Source of the DNA: Cytauxzoon felis
Taxonomy: Eukaryota > Apicomplexa > Aconoidasida > Piroplasmida > Theileriidae
Direction: 5' to 3'
NCBI GenBank assembly: GCA_020283715.1
Contig: JAIQCW010000094.1
Span: 1 to 64,000, forward strand
Length of the DNA stretch: 64,000 nucleotides
In this document: positions 20,835-32,311 of the stretch, one piece after another
Position numbering within the stretch: position 1 is the stretch's first letter
Layout of the letters: each line of letters opens with the position of its first letter
Translations under genes and position numbers: made by a program
The notes under the pieces: generated by a model
Told to the model about the DNA's origin: nothing
The model's database searches: none
What the model saw: the letters and a program-made list of their open reading frames with translations, nothing else

Positions 20835-22776
20835 TCAACACAATTGGTATTTTGATAAAAATGTGTCAATTTTTCCAGCAAGTATATCCTTATACTTGTC
20901 TAACATATCTTCTACCAGGTGAGTCAACTCCGGTTTTACGCTCGATTTGTGATTCACAGTCATATAATCCTTCCAAGTTTTATCGGATTCCTTCTCACTC
21001 GATATCTCCTTCAACATTATTGTACCTATTTAGTTTTTAGTTGTATTAAATAAAAGTATCTAAGAACAATGAAACAGATGTCAAAACATACATTTATAAG
21101 TAGAAAGGTGTGATTCAGATGTTGAAGATGATGTTTCTGGCGTTCCGATACTTGTGTCAATGGATATATCAATATTCACATTACAGCTGAAGTCGAATAG
21201 ATAGCGCCTTGTTCCACGAATAAAAGCAATTTGTGCGTCACCTTCCAAACTCTCTATAGACGTTACTTTTATAGAACTTTTATAAATCATGGATGCCAAT
21301 TTCTGAAGTTTTAATAAACCATCTTTAGTATCCAAGTTTATCTAAAAAAATGTAGATTAATATAAGCGTTCCATGCTCACATCGTTAAACATTTCTATTA
21401 TATTTGCATCTCTATTATTGAACGATGGTTTATTCTCATATGTGGCCTCCATCAAACAACTCTCAAGAACCTTCTTACACCATGCAGTCATATCTATAAA
21501 AATGATTAATGAAGAAAAAATTATATACCCTTTTCTTCGTACGTTGTCCCTTGAGAGTTCCAAGATGATATAGAACGTTTAAGGTAATCTTGTTCCTGAA
21601 TTTAATAAGATAAAAGATGCGTCTAATTATGCTACCTTTTTATCATCGGTAACTATTCTAGCATTTGTGGGTGTACCACTGGAATTTAAATTATTTTTAA
21701 TATAATTAACATTTTCATTAAAGTAACAGTAACCTATATAATGTGAATCATCAAACAATTGACTAACCCATTTTTTTAGTTTCATTAATTATTTTTTCAT
21801 CTTCATCATCAAGTTCAACTACTTCGCTAGATTTTGTAACTTTTTCTGTTTCTTCTTTGGCTTTTATTGATCTCTCTTGTTCCTTTTTAGCTTCTTGTTC
21901 CATTTCAAACTTTTCCCATGTTTCGAAGTCCATTTCAGTCTCATTTTTTTCTAAAATAATTATGAATAAGATAACTTCAATGCATAAACATGCCTCTCTG
22001 CTCTCTAGTATAATCTTCATACTTCTTTTGCTTCTTATTCTGAATTTCTAGCTGTCTATCATCATATAATCCCTCAACCTTGTTAAATAGGCCACCAAAT
22101 GTCTACAAATAAATAACGAAAATAATACAAATATAAAAACCTTCTTTTGTTGTTGTTTAATTTGCTTCAACTTCTCATTAACGCGGTGTAACAGTAAATT
22201 GACATTTGCGTCAGTCCTATCAAGACTTATCAAATAATTACAGTCCAACAATGCTTCATCATACATCCCAAGATTATAATATGCTTGAGCTCTACGATAA
22301 TAAGCCTATGAATATAATTATAATGATAATAAATAGATTAAATTTACACACTTAAGAAGTTAAAGAAAAGATTTTAACATTTAACATTCAACTCAAATGA
22401 ACTGGAAAACAAACCTTTTTATTATTGGGATTATATTCTATTGCATTTTTAGCACAATCCCTAGCCTTTGAATAATCCGATAACTCAATATATGCAGCAC
22501 AAACGTTGCTATATAGGATGCTGAGCAATTCCTTATTGCCTGCGCTCAGTTCCTGAATCTTTTTTAAAGAATCTATGCCATTCTGAAATTTTTGAATAAA
22601 TTAATAAAACAAATACGAACCTCATATAATTCTATGGCTTTAGTAAAATCTGATAATTTATATGCATCATTTCCGGAAGTTTTATAAGCTGAAGCTTTCA
22701 TTATACAATCTTCTACAGATTCTTCAATCCTATCACTAGATAAATCCGGCATTGTAGCGTTAAGATTAAGAATCAT
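20835..22776 (-). CDS. TPR co-chaperone fused to Aha1 N-domain (Hsp90 regulator)
   Basis: Nine or so introns join in phase into one protein. Residues about 20-150 hold a three-repeat TPR: AYKTSGNDAYKLSDFTKAIE, LYSNVCAAYIELSDYSKARD and KAYYRRAQAYYNLGMYDEAL. The clamp residues that hold the C-terminal EEVD of Hsp90/Hsp70 (K, N, N, K, R) are all present. Then comes FGGLF, a charged coiled stretch (EMEQEAKKEQERS), and SISSWNSQGTTYEEKDMTAW with CKKVLESCL, which begins an Aha1 N-domain. It continues SIKVTSIESLEGDAQIAFIR and GTRRYLFDF, ending VEDMLDKYKDILAGKI. The C-terminal Aha1 (AHSA1) domain is absent. It should dock on Hsp90 through the TPR and act on its middle domain. The start at 22776 is the first ATG; a second Met is eight codons on. 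Confidence 0.8.
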
Positions 22777-23122
22777 AAAAACTTGTTAATGACAATGGAA
22801 GATACGCAGAATACAAAATTAATTAGTGATTTGTTATGATATGGTGTCATGCTTATCAGGGGGATGATGGTGATTAAAGCAAATGTGATCTTCTTTTCGT
22901 ATCAGTTTACGTAATTTATTATAATTTTAGTCTATTGAGTGTTATATATGTCATATTTACACTGAATATGAACTTGTCTATATTGTACGCTGCTTACACA
23001 TTTTATTTACTATAATAACCAATACACTCCCTTTAACTATAAACAAATTTTTCAACATTTTTAATACGAAAATGTATCCTGTAATTTTTATCAATGAAGT
23101 GTAATACAGTTACTTAATAGTC
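22777..23122. other. Divergent spacer, 346 bp
   Basis: Lies between the starts of the TPR-Aha1 and the myosin-like genes, so it should carry both promoters. AT-rich; no recognisable element. Confidence 0.5.
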
Positions 23123-26100
23123 ATGATTGATACAAATAACTTAACAGATTTGGTTGACACATCGTTTTCATCACATTATGACATTTCTTCCGATTTCGCA
23201 AGTACTCCAGTATTGAACTGCGAGAACCACAGCAACGAATTGCTGGATCTGTATGGGTATGTTCATTTCCTTCAATTTTTGTATTTTCTATAGATGTGTG
23301 TCTAAGGAATCATTACAAGATTTAGTATATATAGATGCTTTGGGTCCGAGCGGTATTACTCAATGTTTGTGGGACCGATATAAAAATGATAAATACTTTA
23401 CATATTTCGGAAATACACTGTTTTATATACAACCATTTCTTGGGAATCCACTGGACAGTGAACAATCTAAATATTTATGTGCTGAAGATCCTAATCACCC
23501 TCATTTATACTCATTTCTGAATGAAGCATTAACATTCCTCCTGAATATCAAAGATGATTGTGAAATTAAAGGATCCAATTCTAATGTAAATGAGATAATT
23601 CATTCAATTAGTAAGAGCGTTACCAATATTGACTACGAGGGTAAAACTAATGTAAACGTGTTCATTTACGGTTTTAACAACCATGGTCAAGTGAACATAA
23701 TGGAGAATTCAGTTCTTTTTATATGTAGAACTATGCGTATTAATAATATTGATGTAAGTTGGATATTATTAGTTATATATTCTTTAGCCTAACAATAACA
23801 TGTACGATAGAATGTCCGTTGTACACGAATTATTGAGTCAATATAATGATTATTCTTCTCTTGATTCGTTATTTAATAACTATATGGTTTCGTATAAGTT
23901 TAACTTTAATGATAAGAATATCTTATCTTCAATTAGAATCGTACCAAATTTGGCCACGGACTTATCAAAGTTTGTTCAGCTTTTTATTATTAAATTTATA
24001 AATACTTATTTTAGTTTGGCACCTTGTTCGATGTATAGAAAATATCTATCTGAAAATATAAAATATTGTACGATACGATATCCTAGTGTATTTTATGGAC
24101 TCTTATACTCGATTCAAGCATCTACAAACCTTGGACTTATCCCTGTTAATCACTTAACATCGGAAGATGCAACCAAAATTCTGGACATTTTGCCAAAGCA
24201 TGAGAAACAAGACCGAAATTTTCATTGTAATAGCTTCTCAAAGGTGAAAATTAGTTATAATTATCCATCATTTTACAGTGTGTCAAATTAATGAAGGAGA
24301 TTGGCATTTTAGGCGATAATATCACGTCTATTATAAATCTTCTATTGTCCATTATACTACTGGATTTATATTCGATGAAGATGAATAATTTTGTTGAACA
24401 CTCAGAATTTTTTGAGAATGATTTACTAAAGATGGCCATGGAACTTGTGGATATTGATTTATTGACAAAATCAAACAAAGAATCGAAATCACAAGAAATT
24501 TTGTTTAAACTGGATCTGTTAAGTGCTAAAAATGTTCAAATTTACTACAACCTTTCCACAATTTTATATATTCGTGTAAAGCATTATTTGTATGGAATGT
24601 TGAATAAATATTTGACTTTAGATGAGTCGGATGTAATGTTAGTTGATATTACTTTATATTTTACCTATTTTACAGGAAATCTCTATCTATTCATTGTAAT
24701 TCTGGATTAATAGATCATGTTAACTTTGTAAATAATCAGCTATCCTGGCTATTTTCTGAAGAGATATTTATAAACAAGATGATTAATTGTTCTAGGGCAA
24801 CGATTGGTGATTGTTCTTTAAAGGGTCAATTTTTTGAAGTAAATGATGAATTTACCAGGGTATCTACAGATGTTAATGGTTTAATGACTAAAATTATTTT
24901 GAAATCCGTTAATGTTGAAGACTTTGAAATCTGTCCTAAAGGTAAATAAATTATTTTATACTAGTTATATTTAGTTAAACATTCATGGAGAGATGTAGAA
25001 TATGATATAGATAGGATAATTGTAGAGGAATCTGCGATTTTTACTGTGACGCCTAGTATGTTTTCCTATTCTATGCTAAGTATTATCTATATTTTCAGTG
25101 TTATCAAAGTTATTTAAGTATAGCAAGAGTGATTTTATAATAAATTTATTTTTTTCCAATCGATCTATGTATTTGAATGTTGGAAACTGCTCAATTGCTA
25201 TGAGTTACTATCTATTTTTGGATGGAACTGTAAACGTTAGTTTATTGGGATTCATTATTATATTTCTCTTTATATAGAACAACGATATATCTTATTTTGT
25301 AATATGTTCCTCTCCTATGAAAGATTTGATGGTATCTTAAGTGAATAGTTCATCAATTACTACATTCTTTAGGTTAATTTGGAACCAGTTGAATCGGGTG
25401 TGTTGTGCAAAAGTTCTTGTGCATTTGATATAACTCCATCATTCGATGTATTATTATCTTCATTAACAAGTACATTACCTATATTAGTTAGTATTAAGTA
25501 TTATTTCAATAGATATTACTTAGGATATATGTATAATGCAAAGGGACTGTAATAAAATTAGAGTGCCAGTGTCTATCGCTGTAGAAACGTATATACCGCT
25601 GGTTTATATATCAACGGATATTTCGTCTCATGAGATAATTTCTAAAATGTCTAACTTGGGGGTCCTCAGCTTATTTTTCAACATCCTTCGTGTACCGTCA
25701 TCTTTTTATACAATAGAAGATGACTATCTGATATTACAGAAATCGTTATATATAAAAATTGCATCATATGTCCATAATTATATAGAAGAAAGGATATACG
25801 GATTAAGAATTATTCAAAGGTGGTGGAGAGGATATCAATATCCGCTAAAAAGAAGAGTTTTACGTGGAATAGTTATACGTATTCAATCGTTGGCGCGCTG
25901 TATATTCCTTAGTAAACTATCAAGGTATCATATAGTTGGGAGGAAATTATCGCTGGATTTTATTGGTTTATCTGTTTTGATATCGCATTTGTGTTCATGG
26001 CTGAAATTATCTTCAAAAAAAAGCATTAGAATTTCTCTATAAGATGGAGAGAGATTACCACGATAAGGAGTATATGTGCCTTCAATATGCTGCAGCATCA

Positions 26101-28171
26101 TATATACAAGCATGTTGGAGGGGAGCTATACAACGTAAGAAGTATAGACTAATTAAGCATAACAAATTTGAAGAATTTGCTATTATTTTGATACAATCGG
26201 TCATAAGAAGAGTTCTGGCATCTTCGGAAATTCTCCACCAGAGAAAATGCCCAGAAGTCGCTGCCAAAAAGATACAATCTTGTTATCGTGGGTATATGAT
26301 CCGTTGTATGTATGAAAATATGAGATCGATGAGGCTAATTTTATTGCCCATAATAAGGAAGGGTTCCAAATTGAATTCCCTATCTGATCAAATTAAATTC
26401 ATGAAATTAAATAAAAACCAGGGCCCATTATCATCGCAAATTAAAAAGCTAATAAGTCTCCAGACTGATTTGCCACCTGGTTTCACAAAGGTGCAAAACA
26501 TGGTTAAGATGTGGTTTGTTAGAAAACAATATTTAAATTTAAAAAAAACATTGAAACGATTCAAGCATTGGCAATGACTAAAATCGCAAGATGTTCATTT
26601 CTGGAGAAGGTTGATGCAGCAATAAAAATTCAACGTTGGTGGAAATGTATACCTAAAGAATATTGTTCGCCATTACCAGTGAATTCATTATATTATGTAT
26701 ATTCAAGGGAGTTTTCATCTATTAACTTATTAATGACCACATTAAATGATTTTAATATAAGGATTTTTTGTTTTTCACTTTATCATGACATCAGAAAGCT
26801 TTATCCAAACACTTGGGCGATGATTCCCCTGGAGTTTTTTAAGAATTTAAAATCTATCCTATCTACGAACATTCTAGACTATAACGTTGATGACATACAA
26901 TTTGCAATAGGCTCGACTCATACGTTAATGTTGATTAGATTTACTGATGTAAGATTTATTTATTATTTATTTATTCCATATAGGATTCATCATGTGTTTA
27001 TTCTTGGGGTTGGAATGATCATGGACAATTGGGGAGGATGTCTCTATTCCCATATAATCACAAGAGTGATGATTTAACCCGCATAGAAGCTTTGGACTTC
27101 TCAGAAGGAAAGATATATGAAGATGTCCATGAAAGGAGTGGCGGATTTAATTTTTCTACGGACAGATTTAATATACATAAATTATCTACATCAATATCAA
27201 TTACGAATATCGTATGTGGTAATGATTTTTCTTTAGCATTGACAAGGGAAGGTAAAGTTTATAGTTGGGGAAATAACAGATTTGGGCAGTGCGGGCATGG
27301 TAAATTATTAAAGATTTCAACACCAAAATTGTTGAATATTGATAAAGCCACATCAATAATGGCTTCAAATACATTTTCTATAATACGATTAGTAAGTGGT
27401 AGTTATTTAATTTCAGGAAATGCCCTGGATAAATTCAATTATACACCAATTGATCTTAAATTTCTTATTAATGAAATAAGTAATCAAACTATAAAGGAAC
27501 TAAAATGTGGTGGTAGAATGATTATATTTTATACTTTTGAACTGGATTACATACTTTATGTTTATGGTAGTGCGAAATTTGCAAAGATGTATAATTTGGG
27601 AAATATAAAGGAAATTTGTACAAATGGTAAATTTATATCCGCTATTATAGAGACACCAACTAATGATGATCAATTCGAGAAGTTAAATTTGTATATTTGG
27701 GGAGACCTGAGATGTATAGTTGGCAAGGAAAAGGATTCTACCTCAAGCAAAAATTATTTAGTAGGTGCATTTCGCAAACGTTTTGAAAGTTTTGGGAAGA
27801 AGAAGACCAAGAGATCACTATTACAGGTATCAACTAATCCAGGAAAGACCTGTTTTTTAAAGCATCCTTCTGAAGTAATATTGAATAAATTACCTGAATT
27901 CATAAATTGTGATGGGCAACAATTGGTTGTTACCTTAATCAATGGACAAGTTTATGGTATGAAAATGTTCCAAATTATCCATAATCAAGATACCAGTTTT
28001 GATTCAGATAATTATACAATTTATGTAAAAGATAGTTATAAAATTAAATTAGAACCAAGTATATATCAGTTTACTAACATCAGAGATAAACGACCCACAA
28101 TTTATTTCGCTACGAACTCATTATCACACTCTATTGGATACTTCAGAATCCACAAGAAGAATTACACTTAA
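23123..28171 (+). CDS. Degenerate myosin heavy chain: pseudo-motor, IQ neck, RCC1 tail
   Basis: Large multi-exon gene of about 1500 residues. After MIDTNNLTDLVD the myosin motor start is visible: ESLQDLVYIDALGPSGITQC, then WDRYKNDKYFTYFGNTLFYI and QPF. Where the P-loop GESGAGKT should lie it reads IYGFNNHGQVNIMEN, so ATP binding is unlikely. The end of the motor is recognisable in LLSSLTSTLPI and ISKMSNLGVLSLFF. The neck (25770-26660) carries about six IQ-like motifs, including IIQRWWRGYQYPLKRR, YIQACWRGAIQRKKY and IQSCYRGYMIRCMY. The tail (26890-28171) has RCC1-type repeats such as VYSWGWNDHGQLGRM and VYSWGNNRFGQCGHG. This order matches Toxoplasma MyoH. The frame breaks at two A8 runs (26015-26022 and 26541-26548); the first could instead be a 31-nt intron. 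Possibly non-motile scaffold. Confidence 0.72.
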
Positions 28172-28201
28172 TATGCACTTATTTATTTACATGTGTTCAT
28201 A

Positions 28202-29083
28202 ATGTCTAGTTGTTATAGTAAAAAACGGAAGTATGATAGGGATGTTGCGTGTCTATTTGATGAGGTATTATACAGGGAAAATTATGAATCTTCCAAATTA
28301 TTTAACAAAAAATTATTTGGTTGTATAAATTTACCTCAATTACCTCCATGTAAATATAAAAATATCGCAATATATGAAGATTTGATTCATGGTCGATTAC
28401 GATCCTCATTACCAAATTCAGGTTGTAATTTTTGTATAAATAAATATGATAATTCTATTATATCATCATCAGACAATGTATATTTAGTGATGGATTTATA
28501 TAAAAGTTGTATATTAGAAAACCAGCTAATTATTTCTCCGTTTGAACATTTTCAATCTACCTTGTACTTGGATGATTGTAAATATACAGAAATTAGAAAT
28601 TATCAAAAAACACTGGTACATATGTTTGATGAATTAGACAAAGTGGTGATTTTCATAGAATTGTCCTTAAAAGATGAGTATCTTAAAGGTAATGCATCTC
28701 ATTCTCAGCATTTTAGAATTGAATGTTATCCAATTTCCAGAGATCTGTTAAACGAAGCAAAATGTTACTTTCTAAAAGAAATTGAAGAATCTGGATCATA
28801 TTGGTCACAAAATAAGAAAATTATTAATATTAAAGGTAAAAACGGTGTTAGAGGTCATATTCCACTTGGTTTCGACTATATCCATGTGGATTATTCATTA
28901 ACTGGTGATGGAATAGCATGTGTTATAGATGATTATTCTAAGGTGAAAAGTACATTTGGTAAAGAAATAATCATGGGTATTCTTGAACTGGATGCTCTAA
29001 AAGGCGCGTTTGATACTATAGATGATTATAATAAAGCGTTAAATCGTATTAAAAAAAATTATAGTCGTTATGATTGGACTTAA
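28202..29083 (+). CDS. CWF19-like spliceosome/RNA lariat-associated protein
   Basis: Intronless, about 293 residues. It matches the C-terminal half of CWF19-like proteins (CwfJ_C_1 plus CwfJ_C_2). CwfJ_C_1 shows CILENQLIISPFEHFQSTLY and EIRNYQKTLVHMFDELDKVV, then RIECYPISRDLLNEAKCYF with the HIT-like fold. CwfJ_C_2 shows YWSQNKKIINIKG, IPLGFDYIHVDYSL and FGKEIIMGILELD, ending YSRYDWT. The N-terminal part of CWF19 is missing, as in short protist versions. The role is in late splicing or lariat handling. An A8 run near 29051-29058 stays in frame. Its stop codon overlaps that of TSR3. Confidence 0.88.
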   Translation: MSSCYSKKRKYDRDVACLFDEVLYRENYESSKLFNKKLFGCINLPQLPPCKYKNIAIYEDLIHGRLRSSLPNSGCNFCINKYDNSIISSSDNVYLVMDLYKSCILENQLIISPFEHFQSTLYLDDCKYTEIRNYQKTLVHMFDELDKVVIFIELSLKDEYLKGNASHSQHFRIECYPISRDLLNEAKCYFLKEIEESGSYWSQNKKIINIKGKNGVRGHIPLGFDYIHVDYSLTGDGIACVIDDYSKVKSTFGKEIIMGILELDALKGAFDTIDDYNKALNRIKKNYSRYDWT

Positions 29084-29899
29084 GTCATTTCAGAAATATT
29101 TTGATAATCTAATTGTTCATTCTCTAATTTACGTTCTTCTAATTTATTCCTAGCATGCATCAAATAATCACTTTCCAACTGCTCTATATCTTTACTAGTA
29201 TGTCCACCACTACTATACAACTCTAGAGCGTCATAATTCACGTTAATGAAGCTCTCACCCCAATTAAATATTGACAATAACTCCGTAGCCTCAACTTTAA
29301 AATCTATAAATGCGAAAAAATATTAAGGGGAACATACTTGATATATAAAGTGCTGCAGATAATGCTTCTGCACATGACAGTTCATATGGCCTTCCGTAGT
29401 GTGTTGGATTTGCGGCAATTAAAAATGGTAATATTCTTGAATTTCCTAAAAATATATAATAACTTATTGATTCTCTATTATACCAACTTGAGGACAAAGA
29501 GTCTATTCGGGTCTCGTCAACTTTATTCCATGAACAATCAATAACTGCGATACCTTTAGTTTTGATAATTTCAGCATCAGTAAGAGATAAAAATGTTTTA
29601 GACTTTGGACTTAACACAATGCCAGGAAATCTTTGATTAGTACTTAATAATGTGATTAGCCCAGCCCTCAATAATTTCTTCCCTGTACATCTCTTACTAT
29701 CACATTGGTTAAAATACCACATATATAAACGTATTTTATTATTTTTTTCTTTCGAACACTGATATTTTTCTGAAATCGTAACATCCTCTCCAACCATTTC
29801 CGAACTAGATGATTTCAACGCCCTTGCATAGACGTCATGTATATTTACCAAATGTTTGCGATCATTCCTGAAATTTCTATTAACTGCCGTCATTATCAT
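29080..29899 (-). CDS. TSR3: TSR3, 18S rRNA aminocarboxypropyltransferase
   Basis: Transfers the aminocarboxypropyl group of SAM to hypermodified m1acp3-psi in 18S rRNA late in 40S maturation. Two exons. The first has CDSKRCTGKKLLRAGLITLL, FPGIVLSPKSKTFLSLTD and IIKTKGIAVIDCSWNKVDE, then LPFLIAANPTHYGRPYELSC and AEALSAALYIS. After a 34-nt intron the C-terminal exon reads NFKVEATELLSIFNWGESFI then NVN and a charged tail. Conserved DCSW, AANP and GRP elements are all present. About 260 residues. The N-terminal 60 residues are variable. It is convergent with the CWF19-like gene. Confidence 0.93.
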
Positions 29900-29933
29900 A
29901 CATAATATATATATATATAGTGTTGCAATATAA

Positions 29934-31895
29934 TTAATCCCATAATTTTATTGTGCCATCCCATGAACATGTAGCTAATCTTGATGATTGTGTGGGATGC
30001 CATTTACAATCAATGACGACAGATTTATGACCCGATAAAGTAAGTATGTTTTTACATGTTTTCCAGTCCCAGAAAAATATTCTCCCTCTAGAATCACCAC
30101 TAACAACGTATTTACCATCTAGAGAACACTGTGGTCTTATAGCATAACCTATGTTGTTATGACCTTTAAATCTCTTCCCTCCATAAAATTTAAATCTAGT
30201 ACCTGATGACTCATAAACTAGAATTTGATTGTCCATACTTTGCGCGAGGATAAATTTGTCAGTAGGATGAGAAACTACTGCAGGCATACTGTGCATAGAT
30301 GGCGTAGAAATTTGCTTAACTACGACGGGAATATTGTATTCCCAAACAACAATCTTTTTATCATCTCCAGTAGTTACAAATTTGCGATTGTTATCTATAA
30401 ATGTTATGGTATTTACGCAACCCAAGTGTTCGGAATATTCTAAAGCTATCTCACCCGTACGCGAATCAAATTGACAAACTTTCTTATTATCTCCACCCAC
30501 AAGGAACATATTCTCATTATTTGGATCTACCGTAAGGCAATACGGGGTTTTATCAATTGAATAAACACCAATAATCTTACCATATTCTGTATCCCATTGA
30601 ATTATTGAGGAATCAAATCCACAACTGTAAAAAGATTTCCCATCAATACCTGAGAAATTAATATCTCTTACACCTTTGGAGTGTCCTTTATATGTACGTA
30701 CACATTTTCTGTTGTTATTAGAATCCCAAATCTTTATAAAACCGTCCATTGAAGCTGAAAGTATGTAGTGTCCTGTCATAGGAAAATATAGGATTTTCTG
30801 AACTGCCATTGTATGCCCAGTGTATGTGAATATCTCTCGTCTAGGAAGTTGAGCTTTATATGAATTTAAATCTAGAACTTTAATATTTTTTGATGGAAGT
30901 AACCATGATTGTGCAGATGATTTCTTATGTAAAGTAGAAACGACAATACCATTAAATTTTGTTTGTTGCCTACCGTCAACATCTATAACCTCATTCAATA
31001 CATCTGAAGTGTTTCTTGTACAGGGGGGAAGGAATAAAACATTTTGTTTTGGTTTAACTTCTGTTTTGACCTCCTTATCAGGCAATATATCTTCCTTCTC
31101 AATAGGTGCAACAGGCAAAACATTTTCTTCATATGGTATCCAAGAACCAAACAAATCAGAGTCGACATCACTACTAGATAATCTTCTCTTCTTTTTTTGA
31201 TTCAATAATGCTTCATCATTACTTACTGCGATATATAAATCATTATTTAATAATTCCTCCCGAAAGCTAACGTCGTTGTAGTAAATTTTCTCTGAAATAC
31301 CACTTGGATTTATATGAACCGAACCCAAGTTTTCAACTTTGCCGAAACACTCTATGTCGTCAGTAGAATTTATATTTTTATACGCGGGATGGTCTATAGA
31401 ATAGCTAGCCATTATCATATTTTCTGGATTTCCTGTATGTTCTTTAATTATATTTTTAAAATTAGCAATTTGTTTATCTTCTAGGTATTTAATATCCTTT
31501 GCTTTAGTTTCGACTAGGTTATATTCGCCCTCATCAACAATTTTAATCCCAGTGGGTGTATCTCTGGACCCTATTATAATTGACAAAACATCTGATTTAG
31601 AATTGGCATTATACAATATCGTTTCGTCTTTAGCCGACTTTGTATCTGCAGATTCGTTTTGGGATTTTGCTGAATTAACTATATCCGATTTATAATATAC
31701 TGAGTGTATCCTAGAATTTAAATTTTCTTCTTTTTGTACATCATCAACTAAATCTATTGAAGTTTTATTCCCTTTAGTTTGAAATGTTGACTTCCTAATC
31801 AGATCAGGATCATCATTCGTCTTAATGCGACCAATTTTACTAATAAAACTTGCAGCAATGCCATCATCACTGTCATAACACCCTAATAAATCCAT
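29934..31895 (-). CDS. PRP17: PRP17/CDC40 pre-mRNA splicing factor (WD40)
   Basis: Second-step spliceosome factor. Single exon of 653 residues. The N-terminal half is acidic and polar, starting MDLLGCYDSDDG. It holds the PRP17 marker SAQSWLLPSKNIKVLDLN just before the propeller. Then seven WD40 repeats: TYTGHTMAVQKILYFPMTGH, SASMDGFIKIWD, TYKGHSKGVRDINFSG, EHLGCVNTITFIDNNRKFVT and others, ending ATCSWDGTIKLWD at the C terminus, as in PRP17. It starts only 34 bp beyond the start of TSR3 on the same strand. An A7 run in the KKKRR stretch is in frame. Confidence 0.95.
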   Translation of the reverse strand: MDLLGCYDSDDGIAASFISKIGRIKTNDDPDLIRKSTFQTKGNKTSIDLVDDVQKEENLNSRIHSVYYKSDIVNSAKSQNESADTKSAKDETILYNANSKSDVLSIIIGSRDTPTGIKIVDEGEYNLVETKAKDIKYLEDKQIANFKNIIKEHTGNPENMIMASYSIDHPAYKNINSTDDIECFGKVENLGSVHINPSGISEKIYYNDVSFREELLNNDLYIAVSNDEALLNQKKKRRLSSSDVDSDLFGSWIPYEENVLPVAPIEKEDILPDKEVKTEVKPKQNVLFLPPCTRNTSDVLNEVIDVDGRQQTKFNGIVVSTLHKKSSAQSWLLPSKNIKVLDLNSYKAQLPRREIFTYTGHTMAVQKILYFPMTGHYILSASMDGFIKIWDSNNNRKCVRTYKGHSKGVRDINFSGIDGKSFYSCGFDSSIIQWDTEYGKIIGVYSIDKTPYCLTVDPNNENMFLVGGDNKKVCQFDSRTGEIALEYSEHLGCVNTITFIDNNRKFVTTGDDKKIVVWEYNIPVVVKQISTPSMHSMPAVVSHPTDKFILAQSMDNQILVYESSGTRFKFYGGKRFKGHNNIGYAIRPQCSLDGKYVVSGDSRGRIFFWDWKTCKNILTLSGHKSVVIDCKWHPTQSSRLATCSWDGTIKLWD

Positions 31896-32311
31896 ATCAA
31901 GTGTAATTTAGTATTTTGGAATGCTAAAAACTGGAGGTAATACTTATGAATCGATATTTAAATTTAAATTTAGCCAAATGTTCGATATTCATAATTCGAT
32001 TTAAAATATGTATAAATATTCTATATATTACAAGTAATTAGTCAACATATACAAAAATGTTTCCTTAATATATAGTTTTTTTATAGGGTATTAGGTAACT
32101 AAGGAATCGGGTATTACAAGCTCAGATTTTGGTTTTTTATTTAGCGAAAATTTAATATTTGAAATGTCAATAATGAATGAATCGGTCAGATCTGTTGGTT
32201 TTTATTGGTGTATAATAGTGTTAGATTTTTTTATTACCCTTTTGCATTTGCCATTGTGTATGATTAGTAACAACCTTCTTTAATTCCTGATTCAATCTAA
32301 TGTAAATAAGG
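31896..32311. other. Divergent spacer, 416 bp
   Basis: Separates the PRP17 and NUP93 starts. AT-rich, holds presumably both promoters; nothing recognisable by eye. Confidence 0.5.

Noticed and set aside
25990..26022. Intron ending AAAAAAAAG in the myosin neck
   Set aside because: Keeps phase and cannot be excluded, but the acceptor is poor and three similar A8 breaks lack such a solution; given as an alternative only.
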